Assembly: GCA_009833045.1 (NCBI GenBank)
Contig: WUUP01000001.1
Coordinates: 489,586-553,585 of the forward strand
Source: Saprospirales bacterium GYS_P2D
GTDB taxonomy: Bacteria > Bacteroidota > Bacteroidia > Chitinophagales > Saprospiraceae
Length of the DNA: 64,000 bases
Reading direction: 5' to 3'
The first letter of the stretch is position 1. Every line of letters starts with the position of its first letter. Below, one piece after another: positions 47,325 to 54,673 of this stretch. The position numbers and the translations under genes are program-made. The notes beneath the pieces were generated by a model that worked only from the letters and a program-made list of their open reading frames with translations, did not search any database and was not told the origin of the DNA.

Positions 47325-47381
47325 TTAAATACTTCTTATATTACCACCATCTTAAAAAACACTAAAACCAAAACTTAAAAA

Positions 47382-48233
47382 ATGCGAATATTAACTCAAT
47401 TTGCTACAATATTGTTGCTATGCTTGATAAGCATATCAAGTAATGCCCAATTTTCAGCTGATACGGATATAAGACTGAATGATAAAATAGAGAGCCTAGA
47501 AAGTCAGATGAATCTCCGTAAAGATGATAAAGCCTTCATGACATTGGCAGACAAGCTCATGGCAATCTATGATGCTACAAAAATGAATGTCACTCTGTAT
47601 GATCAAGCCCCTCCTTATGCCTCAACAGGAATTGTGGCTACAGAGCTATCTGGTGTGGGACACACATATACTGCCGATGAGTTCGAAATTCCTGCTGGCG
47701 AACAATGGGAAATTTCAGAAATTTTTGCTCCAGGATTTTTATCCCTTGGAAGTGTAAATCCAGATGGGGTGAAAGTTTTATTCTACAATGATGATAATGG
47801 GATCCCTGGGGCTCTAATAAATGAACAGTCTTTAAGTTCCTTTATCTTTACTGGGGATTTTATGATTAATATTAATCCTGTTAATTTAATTCCAGGCAAG
47901 TATTGGATGGCCGTAGCTGCCATTTTCAATGCCCCTTCAATAACCAGTGCTCGATGGAATTGGTATACAAGTACACAAATTATAGGAGACGAATTTCATT
48001 TAGAAGACACTGGATTTTTCGGTGGATTTACATGGACCTCAGCTTCGACTCTGGGAGTTACAGATAGATCTTCCGTTTTTATGATAAATGGAGTATCATC
48101 GCCTTATTCACCTGACTCAGCGGAAGCTATACCTACTATGGGACAATGGGGACTTATAGCACTCTCTTGTCTTATTTTAATTATTGGAATTAGCTACTTA
48201 AAACAAAGCGAGTTTTCTTTTGAGAAAATCTAA
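47382..48233 (+). CDS. Secreted protein with IPTL-CTERM-like C-terminus
   Basis: 283 residues. Signal peptide ending SNAQ. The middle is a beta-rich domain with no catalytic motif (ASTGIVATELSGVGHTYTAD, GVKVLFYNDDNGIPGALINE). The C-terminus, AIPTMGQWGLIAL followed by a hydrophobic helix and a short basic/polar tail, resembles the IPTL-CTERM protein-sorting signal that directs processing and surface attachment in several bacteria. No sorting enzyme is encoded in the window. The gene is AT-rich compared with its neighbours and ends in a terminator. Confidence 0.75.
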   Translation: MRILTQFATILLLCLISISSNAQFSADTDIRLNDKIESLESQMNLRKDDKAFMTLADKLMAIYDATKMNVTLYDQAPPYASTGIVATELSGVGHTYTADEFEIPAGEQWEISEIFAPGFLSLGSVNPDGVKVLFYNDDNGIPGALINEQSLSSFIFTGDFMININPVNLIPGKYWMAVAAIFNAPSITSARWNWYTSTQIIGDEFHLEDTGFFGGFTWTSASTLGVTDRSSVFMINGVSSPYSPDSAEAIPTMGQWGLIALSCLILIIGISYLKQSEFSFEKI

Positions 48234-48257
48234 ATTGATTAAATAAAAGACTTTAAG

Positions 48258-48290
48258 AAAGGAAACTTCATAATGGAGTTTCCTTTTTTA
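48258..48290 (+). terminator. Rho-independent terminator before the arginine operon
   Basis: AAAGGAAACT (48258-48267) pairs with AGTTTCCTTT (48277-48286), extended inside by one C-G and one T-G pair, and is followed by a T run. It isolates the arginine operon from the upstream gene, so that operon must have its own promoter. Confidence 0.9.
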
Positions 48291-48302
48291 TTTCCATATA
48301 GA

Positions 48303-48331
48303 TTTCATTGTCTACAAATATTTTACATTTG
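48303..48331 (+). promoter_or_regulatory. Promoter of the arginine operon
   Basis: TACATTTG (48324-48331) is a full match to TAnnTTTG. A weak -33 box, TTTC (48303-48306), lies 17 bases upstream; an ATTG is 13 bases away, too close. Transcription should begin about 48336, only a few bases before the leader ATG at 48340, so the leader message would be almost leaderless. Confidence 0.55.
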
Positions 48332-48339
48332 CGCCCGTG

Positions 48340-48411
48340 ATGAACAATTCATTCCCACATACAGACTCACTTAGCCTCAGGATGAGGCGCTGCAGGATCA
48401 GGCGGTCATAA
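48340..48411 (+). CDS. Arginine leader peptide (predicted attenuator)
   Basis: A 23-codon ORF starts just after the arginine-operon promoter and ends 101 bases before the GNAT-argG ATG. Its last ten residues are RMRRCRIRRS, so six of the last ten codons are Arg (AGG, CGC and CGG), preceded by an unremarkable polar part. Such codon clusters are the hallmark of leader peptides in ribosome-mediated attenuation, in which scarce charged tRNA-Arg stalls the ribosome. The downstream structures overlap the Arg codons (next entry). Expression has not been shown; a chance ORF with six Arg codons directly ahead of an arginine operon seems unlikely. Confidence 0.65.
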   Translation: MNNSFPHTDSLSLRMRRCRIRRS

Positions 48412-48454
48412 TACATTCTATTATTCGCCAGGGATAAGAATATCAATTCTTATC
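48401..48454 (+). promoter_or_regulatory. Two hairpins between the arginine leader peptide and GNAT-argG
   Basis: The first hairpin pairs GGCG (48401-48404) and ATAAT (48408-48412) with ATTAT (48420-48424) and CGCC (48426-48429), overlapping the last Arg codons and the leader stop. The second is the perfect GATAAGAAT / ATTCTTATC stem (48433-48441, 48446-48454) with a four-base loop. A ribosome stalled on the Arg codons would prevent the first. A T tract lies further on (48495-48501), but no strong stem sits next to it, so the mechanism (termination, Rho or translation) is open. The gap 48234-48512 also holds the terminator and promoter. Confidence 0.45.
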
Positions 48455-48512
48455 TATCTCTTAATCATCACCTTCTCACATTTTGAATAAGTTTGTTTTT
48501 TAGTCATCGTCA

Positions 48513-50252
48513 ATGAAAAAGAATATAGTCATAAGAGTAGCCGAAGAGGCTGACATCGTCCATACTCAGACCATATCTGACTGGTATGTACGATCCTCCA
48601 AGGAACGAGGTACAGGTATCGCTACCCGTACTCCCGAGTATCTCGAGAAAAAGATAAAGAACGGCAATGCGATCATCGCCTATGTCAATGACAAGCTCGC
48701 TGGCTTTTGCTACGTAGAGGTATTCAGCTCAGGTGAATATGTGTCCAACTCTGGACTGATCGTCATCCATGAGTACCGTGGTATGGGCCTCGCCAAGAAG
48801 ATCAAGCAAATCGCCTTTAACCATGCTCGAGATACTAATCCAAGTGCTAAAGTATTCGGTATCACTACCAGTGATCTGGTCATGAATATCAATAGCGATC
48901 TGGGATATAGGCCCGTATCGTTTGGACAATTGACCACCGATGAAGAATTTTGGAAAGGCTGTAGCAGCTGTCCAAACTATGATATACTCACTCGAAATAA
49001 TAAAAAAATGTGCCTCTGTACGGCTATGGTGGCACCGTCAAAAAATAAAAGCATGAAAAAGGATCTCATATTAGCCTATAGTGGAGGACTCGATACCTCC
49101 TACTGTATACTCCATCTCCAAGAGGAAGGGTACAACGTCCACGCAGTAAACGTTAATACTGGTGGATTTTCAAAAGAGGAAATAGAGGAGCTCAGAAAGC
49201 GAGCGCTATCAATGGGCGCAGAATCATTCAAATCGATCAATAATGAGCAAGACTACTATGCCAAATGTGTACGCTATCTGATCTATGGTAACGTACTCCG
49301 CAATAACACATACCCACTATCCGTCAGTAGTGAGAGAGCCTTTCAAGCGATAGCTATCCTCGAGTATGCCCATGAGAAAGGTATCAAATATGTCGCACAT
49401 GGCAGTACAGGAGCGGGCAATGATCAGATCCGATTTGACACTGTTTTTGAAAGTCTCGCTGGTGATATCCAGGTCATCACTCCGATCAGAGATAAGAAGC
49501 TCTCTCGTCAAGAAGAAATTGATTTCATCAACTCCAAAGGATTTGACTGGAAGTCGGAAAAGAAAGACTACTCTATCAATCAAGGACTCTGGGGTACGAG
49601 CATCGGAGGAAGAGAGACACTCGGATCAAGAGAGACATTGCCCGAAGAGGCCTACCTCCATCACTGTGAGAAAGAAGAGCCTATGGAGATCAGCATCACA
49701 TTCAGCAAAGGGCAGCCGATCGAGCTCAATGGTGAGCGAGCGGATACTCCAGTAGAGCTCATCAAAAAGCTCAATGATCTCGGCAATCTATATGCCATAG
49801 GTCGTGACATGCATGTGGGAGATACCATCATCGGGATCAAGGGTCGTGTCGGATTTGAGGCGCCGGGAGCACTGATGATCATCAAAGCACATCACCTCCT
49901 CGAAAAGCACACGCTCAGCAAATGGCAAGCCTACTGGAAAGAACAACTGGCGAACTGGTACGGGATGTTTCTCCACGAAGGAAAATACTTTGAGCCAGTG
50001 ATGAGAAACATTGAGGGATTCCTCACGGATAGCCAGGATACAGTCAATGGTACGGTCTATATCAAGCTGGCTCCATACCGCTTTGAGCTGATAGGCATCG
50101 ACTCAGAGCATGATCTGATGAATAGCTCATTTGGCCAATACGGCGAAATGAATAACGCTTGGACGGGCGAAGACGCCAAGGGCTTCACTAAGATCTTCTC
50201 CAATGCCAACAAAATCTATTATGCAGTGAATAAAGATCAATCGCCACTATGA
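48513..50252 (+). CDS. argG: GNAT acyltransferase fused to argininosuccinate synthase
   Basis: 579 residues in one open frame. Residues 1-148 are a GNAT domain with the acyl-CoA loop YRGMGLAKKI at 88-97. A linker carries four Cys (150, 153, 167, 169) and could bind metal. From M181 (MKKDLILAYSGGLDTSYC) it is a complete 399-residue ArgG, with HGSTGAGNDQIRFD, the ATP-pyrophosphatase loop SGGLDT and EAYLHHCEKEE. ArgG joins citrulline and aspartate. I infer that the GNAT domain may make the N-acyl-glutamate that starts the pathway. The ATG at 49053 could serve as an internal start for ArgG alone. The stop overlaps argC by four bases. Confidence 0.93.
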   Translation: MKKNIVIRVAEEADIVHTQTISDWYVRSSKERGTGIATRTPEYLEKKIKNGNAIIAYVNDKLAGFCYVEVFSSGEYVSNSGLIVIHEYRGMGLAKKIKQIAFNHARDTNPSAKVFGITTSDLVMNINSDLGYRPVSFGQLTTDEEFWKGCSSCPNYDILTRNNKKMCLCTAMVAPSKNKSMKKDLILAYSGGLDTSYCILHLQEEGYNVHAVNVNTGGFSKEEIEELRKRALSMGAESFKSINNEQDYYAKCVRYLIYGNVLRNNTYPLSVSSERAFQAIAILEYAHEKGIKYVAHGSTGAGNDQIRFDTVFESLAGDIQVITPIRDKKLSRQEEIDFINSKGFDWKSEKKDYSINQGLWGTSIGGRETLGSRETLPEEAYLHHCEKEEPMEISITFSKGQPIELNGERADTPVELIKKLNDLGNLYAIGRDMHVGDTIIGIKGRVGFEAPGALMIIKAHHLLEKHTLSKWQAYWKEQLANWYGMFLHEGKYFEPVMRNIEGFLTDSQDTVNGTVYIKLAPYRFELIGIDSEHDLMNSSFGQYGEMNNAWTGEDAKGFTKIFSNANKIYYAVNKDQSPL

Positions 50253-51214
50253 TAAGAGCAGGAATAGTAGGTGGAGCAGGGTACGTAGGTGGTGAGGTCG
50301 TGCGCCTCCTACTCCATCACCCAGAGATCACCATCAAATATGTCAGCAGCCAAAGTCAAGCTGGTAAAAAAATCTATGACACGCACAGAGACCTCATAGG
50401 CAGCACAGAGCTGACATTCACCAATAAGTATGACACAGAGGTGGAAGTACTCTTCCTCTGTATGGGGCATGGTAAGTCGAGCGAATATCTCAATAAAGTC
50501 AAAGTGCCTGATGATGTCGTCATCATTGACCTTAGTCGAGACTTCCGCCTGACCGCTGATGCTGGCGACTTCGTCTATGGACTCTGCGAGCTCAACAAAG
50601 TAGCTATTCAGCAAGCACAGCACATTGCTAATCCGGGCTGCTTCGCTACCTGTATACAGCTGGCGCTACTCCCTATGGCTGCGGCCCAAAAGCTAAATAG
50701 CGAAGTACATGTCACAGCGATCACTGGCTCCACAGGCGCCGGCCAAAAACCAGTAGCTACGACACACTTCTCATGGAGGAATAATAATGTCTCGATCTAT
50801 AAAGCTTTCACCCATCAGCATCTCGGAGAGATCCATCAGAGTGTTGGGCAGCTGGACAGTAGCTTTGATCAGGATATAAATTTCATACCGATGCGAGGAG
50901 ACTTCACGAGAGGGATTTTCGCTAGTGTATATTTTGACTGTGAGCTCTCCGAGGAGGCAGCGATCGAGGCATATACCGAGTACTATAGTGACTCGCCATT
51001 CGTACATGTGAGTAGCACACCTATCAGTGTCAAGGATGTAGTCAACACCAATAACGGACTACTCTACATATCAAAGCATGGTAAGAAACTACGCATAGAA
51101 AGTGCTATCGACAATCTCCAAAAAGGAGCGGCTGGCCAAGCTGTTCAGAATATGAATCTGGTATTTGGATTTGACGAGACAGCCGGTCTGCGACTCAAGC
51201 CAAGTGCATTTTAA
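50249..51214 (+). CDS. argC: N-acyl-gamma-glutamyl-phosphate reductase
   Basis: 321 residues. NADPH-dependent reduction of N-acyl-glutamyl phosphate to the semialdehyde. The Rossmann motif is GIVGGAGYVGGEVVRLL, the catalytic Cys lies in NPGCFATCIQ, and TGSTGAGQKP is the substrate loop. The shorter length (about 320) and the sequence VTAITGSTGAGQ fit the type found in Bacteroidota arg operons. The ATG overlaps the argG stop by four bases. Confidence 0.95.
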   Translation: MIRAGIVGGAGYVGGEVVRLLLHHPEITIKYVSSQSQAGKKIYDTHRDLIGSTELTFTNKYDTEVEVLFLCMGHGKSSEYLNKVKVPDDVVIIDLSRDFRLTADAGDFVYGLCELNKVAIQQAQHIANPGCFATCIQLALLPMAAAQKLNSEVHVTAITGSTGAGQKPVATTHFSWRNNNVSIYKAFTHQHLGEIHQSVGQLDSSFDQDINFIPMRGDFTRGIFASVYFDCELSEEAAIEAYTEYYSDSPFVHVSSTPISVKDVVNTNNGLLYISKHGKKLRIESAIDNLQKGAAGQAVQNMNLVFGFDETAGLRLKPSAF

Positions 51215-51238
51215 TCAATCAACATCAACTCAATCATC

Positions 51239-52390
51239 ATGAATCTCTACGATGTCTATAGCCTCTACGATGTAACTCCTGTCAAGGGTCGAGGCTCCTA
51301 TGTATATGACGAGGCGGGGACAGAGTATCTGGACTTTTATGGAGGTCATGCCGTCATCAGTGTCGGCCATAGTCATCCACACTACGTCAAGACGATCAGT
51401 GAGCAGCTCCAGCAGATGGGCTTCTACTCTAACTCGATCGTCAATCCCCTGCAGCAAGAACTCGCTGATAAAATCGAAAAGCTCAGCCAAGTAAAAGGCT
51501 ATGATCTATTCTTAATCAATAGTGGCGCTGAGGCGAATGATAATGCGCTGAAGTTAGCTTCATTTCACAATGGTCGGACGAAGATCATCGCTTTGGAAAA
51601 TGGATTTCACGGGAGGACATCGGCAGCCATTAATGTGACACATACGGGTCAAAAGTATCAAGCACCGATTAATCATGGTGTAGATGTCAGCTACTATCAC
51701 TACGAGGATATCGATAGTATCATCACTGAGATCCATCGAGGTGAGACTGCTGGCATCATAATAGAAGCGATCCAAGGTATCGGAGGCCTCGATAGTATAT
51801 CCAATCAAGCTCTCGAACAAATCGCTGCCGCATGTACAGCTACAGATACAGTCCTGATCATGGACGAAGTGCAGTGTGGCTATGCTCGATCTGGTGACTT
51901 TTTCGCTTATCAGACATCCTCGATACAGCCAGATATCATCACGACTGCCAAGGGTATGGGCAATGGATTTCCTATCGGAGGTGTACTCATCAATAGCAAC
52001 AAGATACCAGCGGTCAAAGGTCGTCTCGGCACAACGTATGGAGGCAATCACTTAGCCTGTGCAGCCGGGATAGCGGTCCTCGATATCATCGAGAGCGAAG
52101 ACCTCATCGCTAATGCTCAGCGAGTAGGCGCTTTACTACAGGAGCTCTTAGCTGATCTCCCAGGCGTAAAGGCCGTCAAAGGTCGAGGTCTAATGATCGG
52201 AGCGGAGTTTGACTATCCAGTCGCTGATCTGCGCAAGCAGTTAGTCTTTGAACAGCAGTTATTCACTGGCTCTGCGGCCAATGCTAATCTCCTTCGTATA
52301 CTTCCGGCTCTCAATATCAATGAGAATCACCTCGATCAATTTGAATCAAAAATGAAAAAGGCGCTGAGTAACTATAAGATACCAGCTTAA
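51239..52390 (+). CDS. argD: N-acyl-ornithine aminotransferase
   Basis: 383 residues. Class III PLP transaminase converting N-acyl-glutamate semialdehyde to N-acyl-ornithine. The family motifs are INSGAEANDNALKLA, ENGFHGRTSAAI, LIMDEVQCGYARSGDFFA and the PLP-lysine segment TTAKGMGNGFPIGGV. It lies 24 bases after argC in the arg operon. Related enzymes can act on ornithine or succinylornithine as well; the setting supports a biosynthetic acyl-ornithine role. Confidence 0.94.
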   Translation: MNLYDVYSLYDVTPVKGRGSYVYDEAGTEYLDFYGGHAVISVGHSHPHYVKTISEQLQQMGFYSNSIVNPLQQELADKIEKLSQVKGYDLFLINSGAEANDNALKLASFHNGRTKIIALENGFHGRTSAAINVTHTGQKYQAPINHGVDVSYYHYEDIDSIITEIHRGETAGIIIEAIQGIGGLDSISNQALEQIAAACTATDTVLIMDEVQCGYARSGDFFAYQTSSIQPDIITTAKGMGNGFPIGGVLINSNKIPAVKGRLGTTYGGNHLACAAGIAVLDIIESEDLIANAQRVGALLQELLADLPGVKAVKGRGLMIGAEFDYPVADLRKQLVFEQQLFTGSAANANLLRILPALNINENHLDQFESKMKKALSNYKIPA

Positions 52391-52405
52391 CAAAATATTG
52401 TCGTC

Positions 52406-53353
52406 ATGAACCACTTTTATTCGGCTGCAAGCCCAACTAATCTGAATGAACTCGTACAAACAGCCATCAGATTAAAGAAAAATCCTACTCAACACATGGA
52501 TCTGGGCAAAGGGAAGCTCATGGTTTTATTGTTCTTCAATGCGAGTCTACGTACTAAGCTAAGCACGCAGAAAGCCGCTATGAATCTCGGCATGCAAGTC
52601 ATCAGCATGGATATGAAGGATAGTTGGGCGTGGGAGTTTGAGGATGGAGTGACTATGAGATTTGATAAGGCTGAGCATGTCAAAGAAGCGGCCAATGTCA
52701 TCTGCCGATATGCAGATATCATAGCTATTCGATCGTTTCCAAGCTTGACTGATAAGGAAACAGACTATAGTGACCAGGTGATCAATAACTTCATGAAGTA
52801 TAGCACCAAGCCTGTAGTCAATCTCGAATCGGCGATTCGTCATCCGCTACAGTCATTTGCAGATCTATTGACTATCCGAGAGAAGGTACAGAAGCCAAAT
52901 CCTAAAATCGTATTGAGCTGGGCGCCACATCCCAAGGCCCTCCCACAGGCTGTATCCAATTCATTCCTTGAGTGGATGCATAGAGCTGGGCACAATGTGA
53001 CGGTCACTCACCCTCAGGGCTATGAGCTACATCCAGAATTCATGACAGGACATACAGTGGAGTATGAACAGGAAAAAGCTTTCGCCGAAGCGGATGTCGT
53101 TTATGTCAAAAACTGGTCTCCACTCAGCCAATATGGCAAAGTGGCCAATCAGTCCGAAGAATGGATGATCACTAAGGCTAAACTTGATAAGACTAATCAT
53201 GCTAAACTTATGCACTGCCTACCTGTACGACGCAATGTCGTGATCGCTGATGACGCTATGGATAGCGAGCACTCTGCCATCTATGATCTCGCAGAAAATC
53301 GCTTACATACTGCTCAGGCCGTGATCTATAGTATATTGAAAGGAGAGCTGTAA
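52406..53353 (+). CDS. argF': N-acyl-ornithine carbamoyltransferase, probably succinylornithine type
   Basis: 315 residues. Transcarbamylase with the carbamoyl-phosphate loop SLRTKLST at 47-54 and the HCLPVRRN motif near 270. The sequence is of the branch that acts on N-acyl-ornithine rather than free ornithine (WAWEFEDGVTMRF, VNLESAIRHPLQSFAD). By my recalled alignment the position occupied by Glu92 in Xanthomonas acetylornithine enzyme and Pro90 in the Bacteroides succinylornithine enzyme is A89 here (DKAEH). Published swaps at that residue to small side chains favour succinylornithine, so I predict succinyl intermediates. A biochemical test is lacking. Confidence 0.9.
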   Translation: MNHFYSAASPTNLNELVQTAIRLKKNPTQHMDLGKGKLMVLLFFNASLRTKLSTQKAAMNLGMQVISMDMKDSWAWEFEDGVTMRFDKAEHVKEAANVICRYADIIAIRSFPSLTDKETDYSDQVINNFMKYSTKPVVNLESAIRHPLQSFADLLTIREKVQKPNPKIVLSWAPHPKALPQAVSNSFLEWMHRAGHNVTVTHPQGYELHPEFMTGHTVEYEQEKAFAEADVVYVKNWSPLSQYGKVANQSEEWMITKAKLDKTNHAKLMHCLPVRRNVVIADDAMDSEHSAIYDLAENRLHTAQAVIYSILKGEL

Positions 53354-53377
53354 ATACGTACCTTGGCACAAGAAATC

Positions 53378-53614
53378 ATGACCATGATAGAAGAAAAGAA
53401 AGCCCAAATCATAGCTAAAATCAATGAGATACAAGATGAACACCTCTTAGATGAGATTGCTATCCTCTTTGAAGGTGATGACTGGTGGGATAAGATCAAT
53501 GAGGCGAAGAAGGCATCTATCCATAGAGGCCTAAAGCAAACAAAAGAAGGGCAGGGTGTACCACATGAAAAAGTAATGAGTGATGCTAAAAAGCTGCTCG
53601 ACTCATGGAGGTAA
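53378..53614 (+). CDS. Antitoxin-like component of a type II toxin-antitoxin pair
   Basis: 78 residues from the ATG at 53378 (an ATG at 53384 or a TTG at 53363 are alternatives). It is a mostly helical charged protein (MIEEKKAQIIAKINEIQD), with a C-terminal tail GVPHEKVMSDAKKLLDSW that resembles the antitoxin partners of ParE/RelE toxins. Its TAA lies within the presumed toxin start (ATGGAGGTAA), the usual overlapping layout. The pair is inserted in the arg operon between argF' and argB, 24 bases after argF'. Confidence 0.75.
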   Translation: MTMIEEKKAQIIAKINEIQDEHLLDEIAILFEGDDWWDKINEAKKASIHRGLKQTKEGQGVPHEKVMSDAKKLLDSWR

Positions 53615-53891
53615 TATGGTCCCCAGTCGCTTTGATAGTTTTAATAATACTCTTCGTTATCTGAAAGAAAACTTCGGCTTACGGAGCTCAGGAAAGTTTT
53701 TCAATAGTATTGATGAATTACTCCAGAATATTAAAACCAACCCAAAATTCTATTCCGTTTCAATTGCTCAACCAAGCTACAGAAAGGCCGTAATTCATAA
53801 GAGAACAGTCATTTGTTATCAAATAGAAAGTGATTTTATATACATCCTATCCGATACTCGACGTCAGCATCAAGGGCCAAGCACAAAATAA
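53580..53891 (+). CDS. ParE/RelE-family toxin with probable N-terminal frameshift
   Basis: The open frame yields 103 residues, or 91 from an internal ATG at 53616. The C-terminal half (FFNSIDELLQNIKTNPKFYS, KAVIHKRTVICYQIESDFIYI, SDTRRQHQGP) is clearly ParE/RelE-like. The usual toxin start, MEVIWSPVA, is instead found in another frame from the ATG at 53605, which overlaps the antitoxin stop. Adding one T to the TTT at 53631-53633 would join MEVIWSPVAF to DSFNNTLRYL and restore a normal toxin. Either a base was lost (inactivation or assembly error) or frameshifting is programmed. Confidence 0.7.
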   Translation: MMLKSCSTHGGNMVPSRFDSFNNTLRYLKENFGLRSSGKFFNSIDELLQNIKTNPKFYSVSIAQPSYRKAVIHKRTVICYQIESDFIYILSDTRRQHQGPSTK

Positions 53892-53894
53892 ATA

Positions 53895-54671
53895 ATGAAT
53901 AATACACTCCAAATCATAAAAATAGGTGGTAAGCTCATCAACGATCCCGAAGAGCTCGATCGGCTGCTCACAGCTTTTGATCGCATCAAAGGACCCAAAA
54001 TCCTGATACATGGCGGTGGAAGAAAAGCTACCCAGCTATCAAAACAGATGGGACTCGAGGTGAAAATGATCGAAGGTCGCAGGATCACCGATGCCGACAC
54101 ACTCGAGGTAGCTGTCATGGTATACGCTGGTCTCATCAATAAAAACATCGTCGCTCAACTCCAATCCAAAGGTACTAACGCCATAGGCCTCACTGGTGCT
54201 GATGGCAATATCATCCAAGCTCATAAGCGTCCAGTCAAGACTATCGACTATGGCTATGTCGGAGATATTGACCACGTCGATGGTGATAGCATCTACCGGC
54301 TCACTGAGGCAGGGTTCTGCCCCGTATTCTGTGCGATATCTCATGACCAGCAGGGCCAACTTCTCAACACCAATGCTGACACTATTGCATCGGTAGTAGC
54401 TCAAAGCTTGGCCGATCGATATGATGTGTCTCTCAAATTTTGCTTCGAATATGATGGTGTACTCCATAGCATAGATGATCCTACCGATACGATAGATAGT
54501 ATCACAGAAGATCTATTTGACTCGATGAAAGAAGATGGCACCATCAATGCCGGCATGATCCCTAAGCTATCAAACGGCATGGATGCGCTCAGAGGTGGTG
54601 TCAGAGAAGTAGCCATCTGCGGTATAGAGAATCTCCTACATCTGGACAATGCAACCATCCTAAGCCTCTGA
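53895..54671 (+). CDS. argB: N-acyl-glutamate kinase
   Basis: 258 residues. Phosphorylates N-acyl-glutamate. The amino-acid-kinase fold shows IKIGGKLINDPEEL, HGGGRKATQLSKQMG, GLTGADGNIIQAHKR and LSNGMDALRGGVREVAICG. It starts three bases after the toxin stop, so it is translated directly after the inserted toxin-antitoxin pair. The three ArgB determinants GGGR, TGADG and the C-terminal GGV/I-x(5)-IC are in place. In many bacteria ArgB is the arginine-feedback point, but the extra N-terminal helix of feedback-sensitive forms is not evident. Confidence 0.94.
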   Translation: MNNTLQIIKIGGKLINDPEELDRLLTAFDRIKGPKILIHGGGRKATQLSKQMGLEVKMIEGRRITDADTLEVAVMVYAGLINKNIVAQLQSKGTNAIGLTGADGNIIQAHKRPVKTIDYGYVGDIDHVDGDSIYRLTEAGFCPVFCAISHDQQGQLLNTNADTIASVVAQSLADRYDVSLKFCFEYDGVLHSIDDPTDTIDSITEDLFDSMKEDGTINAGMIPKLSNGMDALRGGVREVAICGIENLLHLDNATILSL

Positions 54672-54673
54672 TC

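Noticed and set aside
51560-52051. Antisense 163-codon frame within argD
   Set aside because: Opposite strand of a conserved PLP enzyme; composition follows from the codon use of argD.
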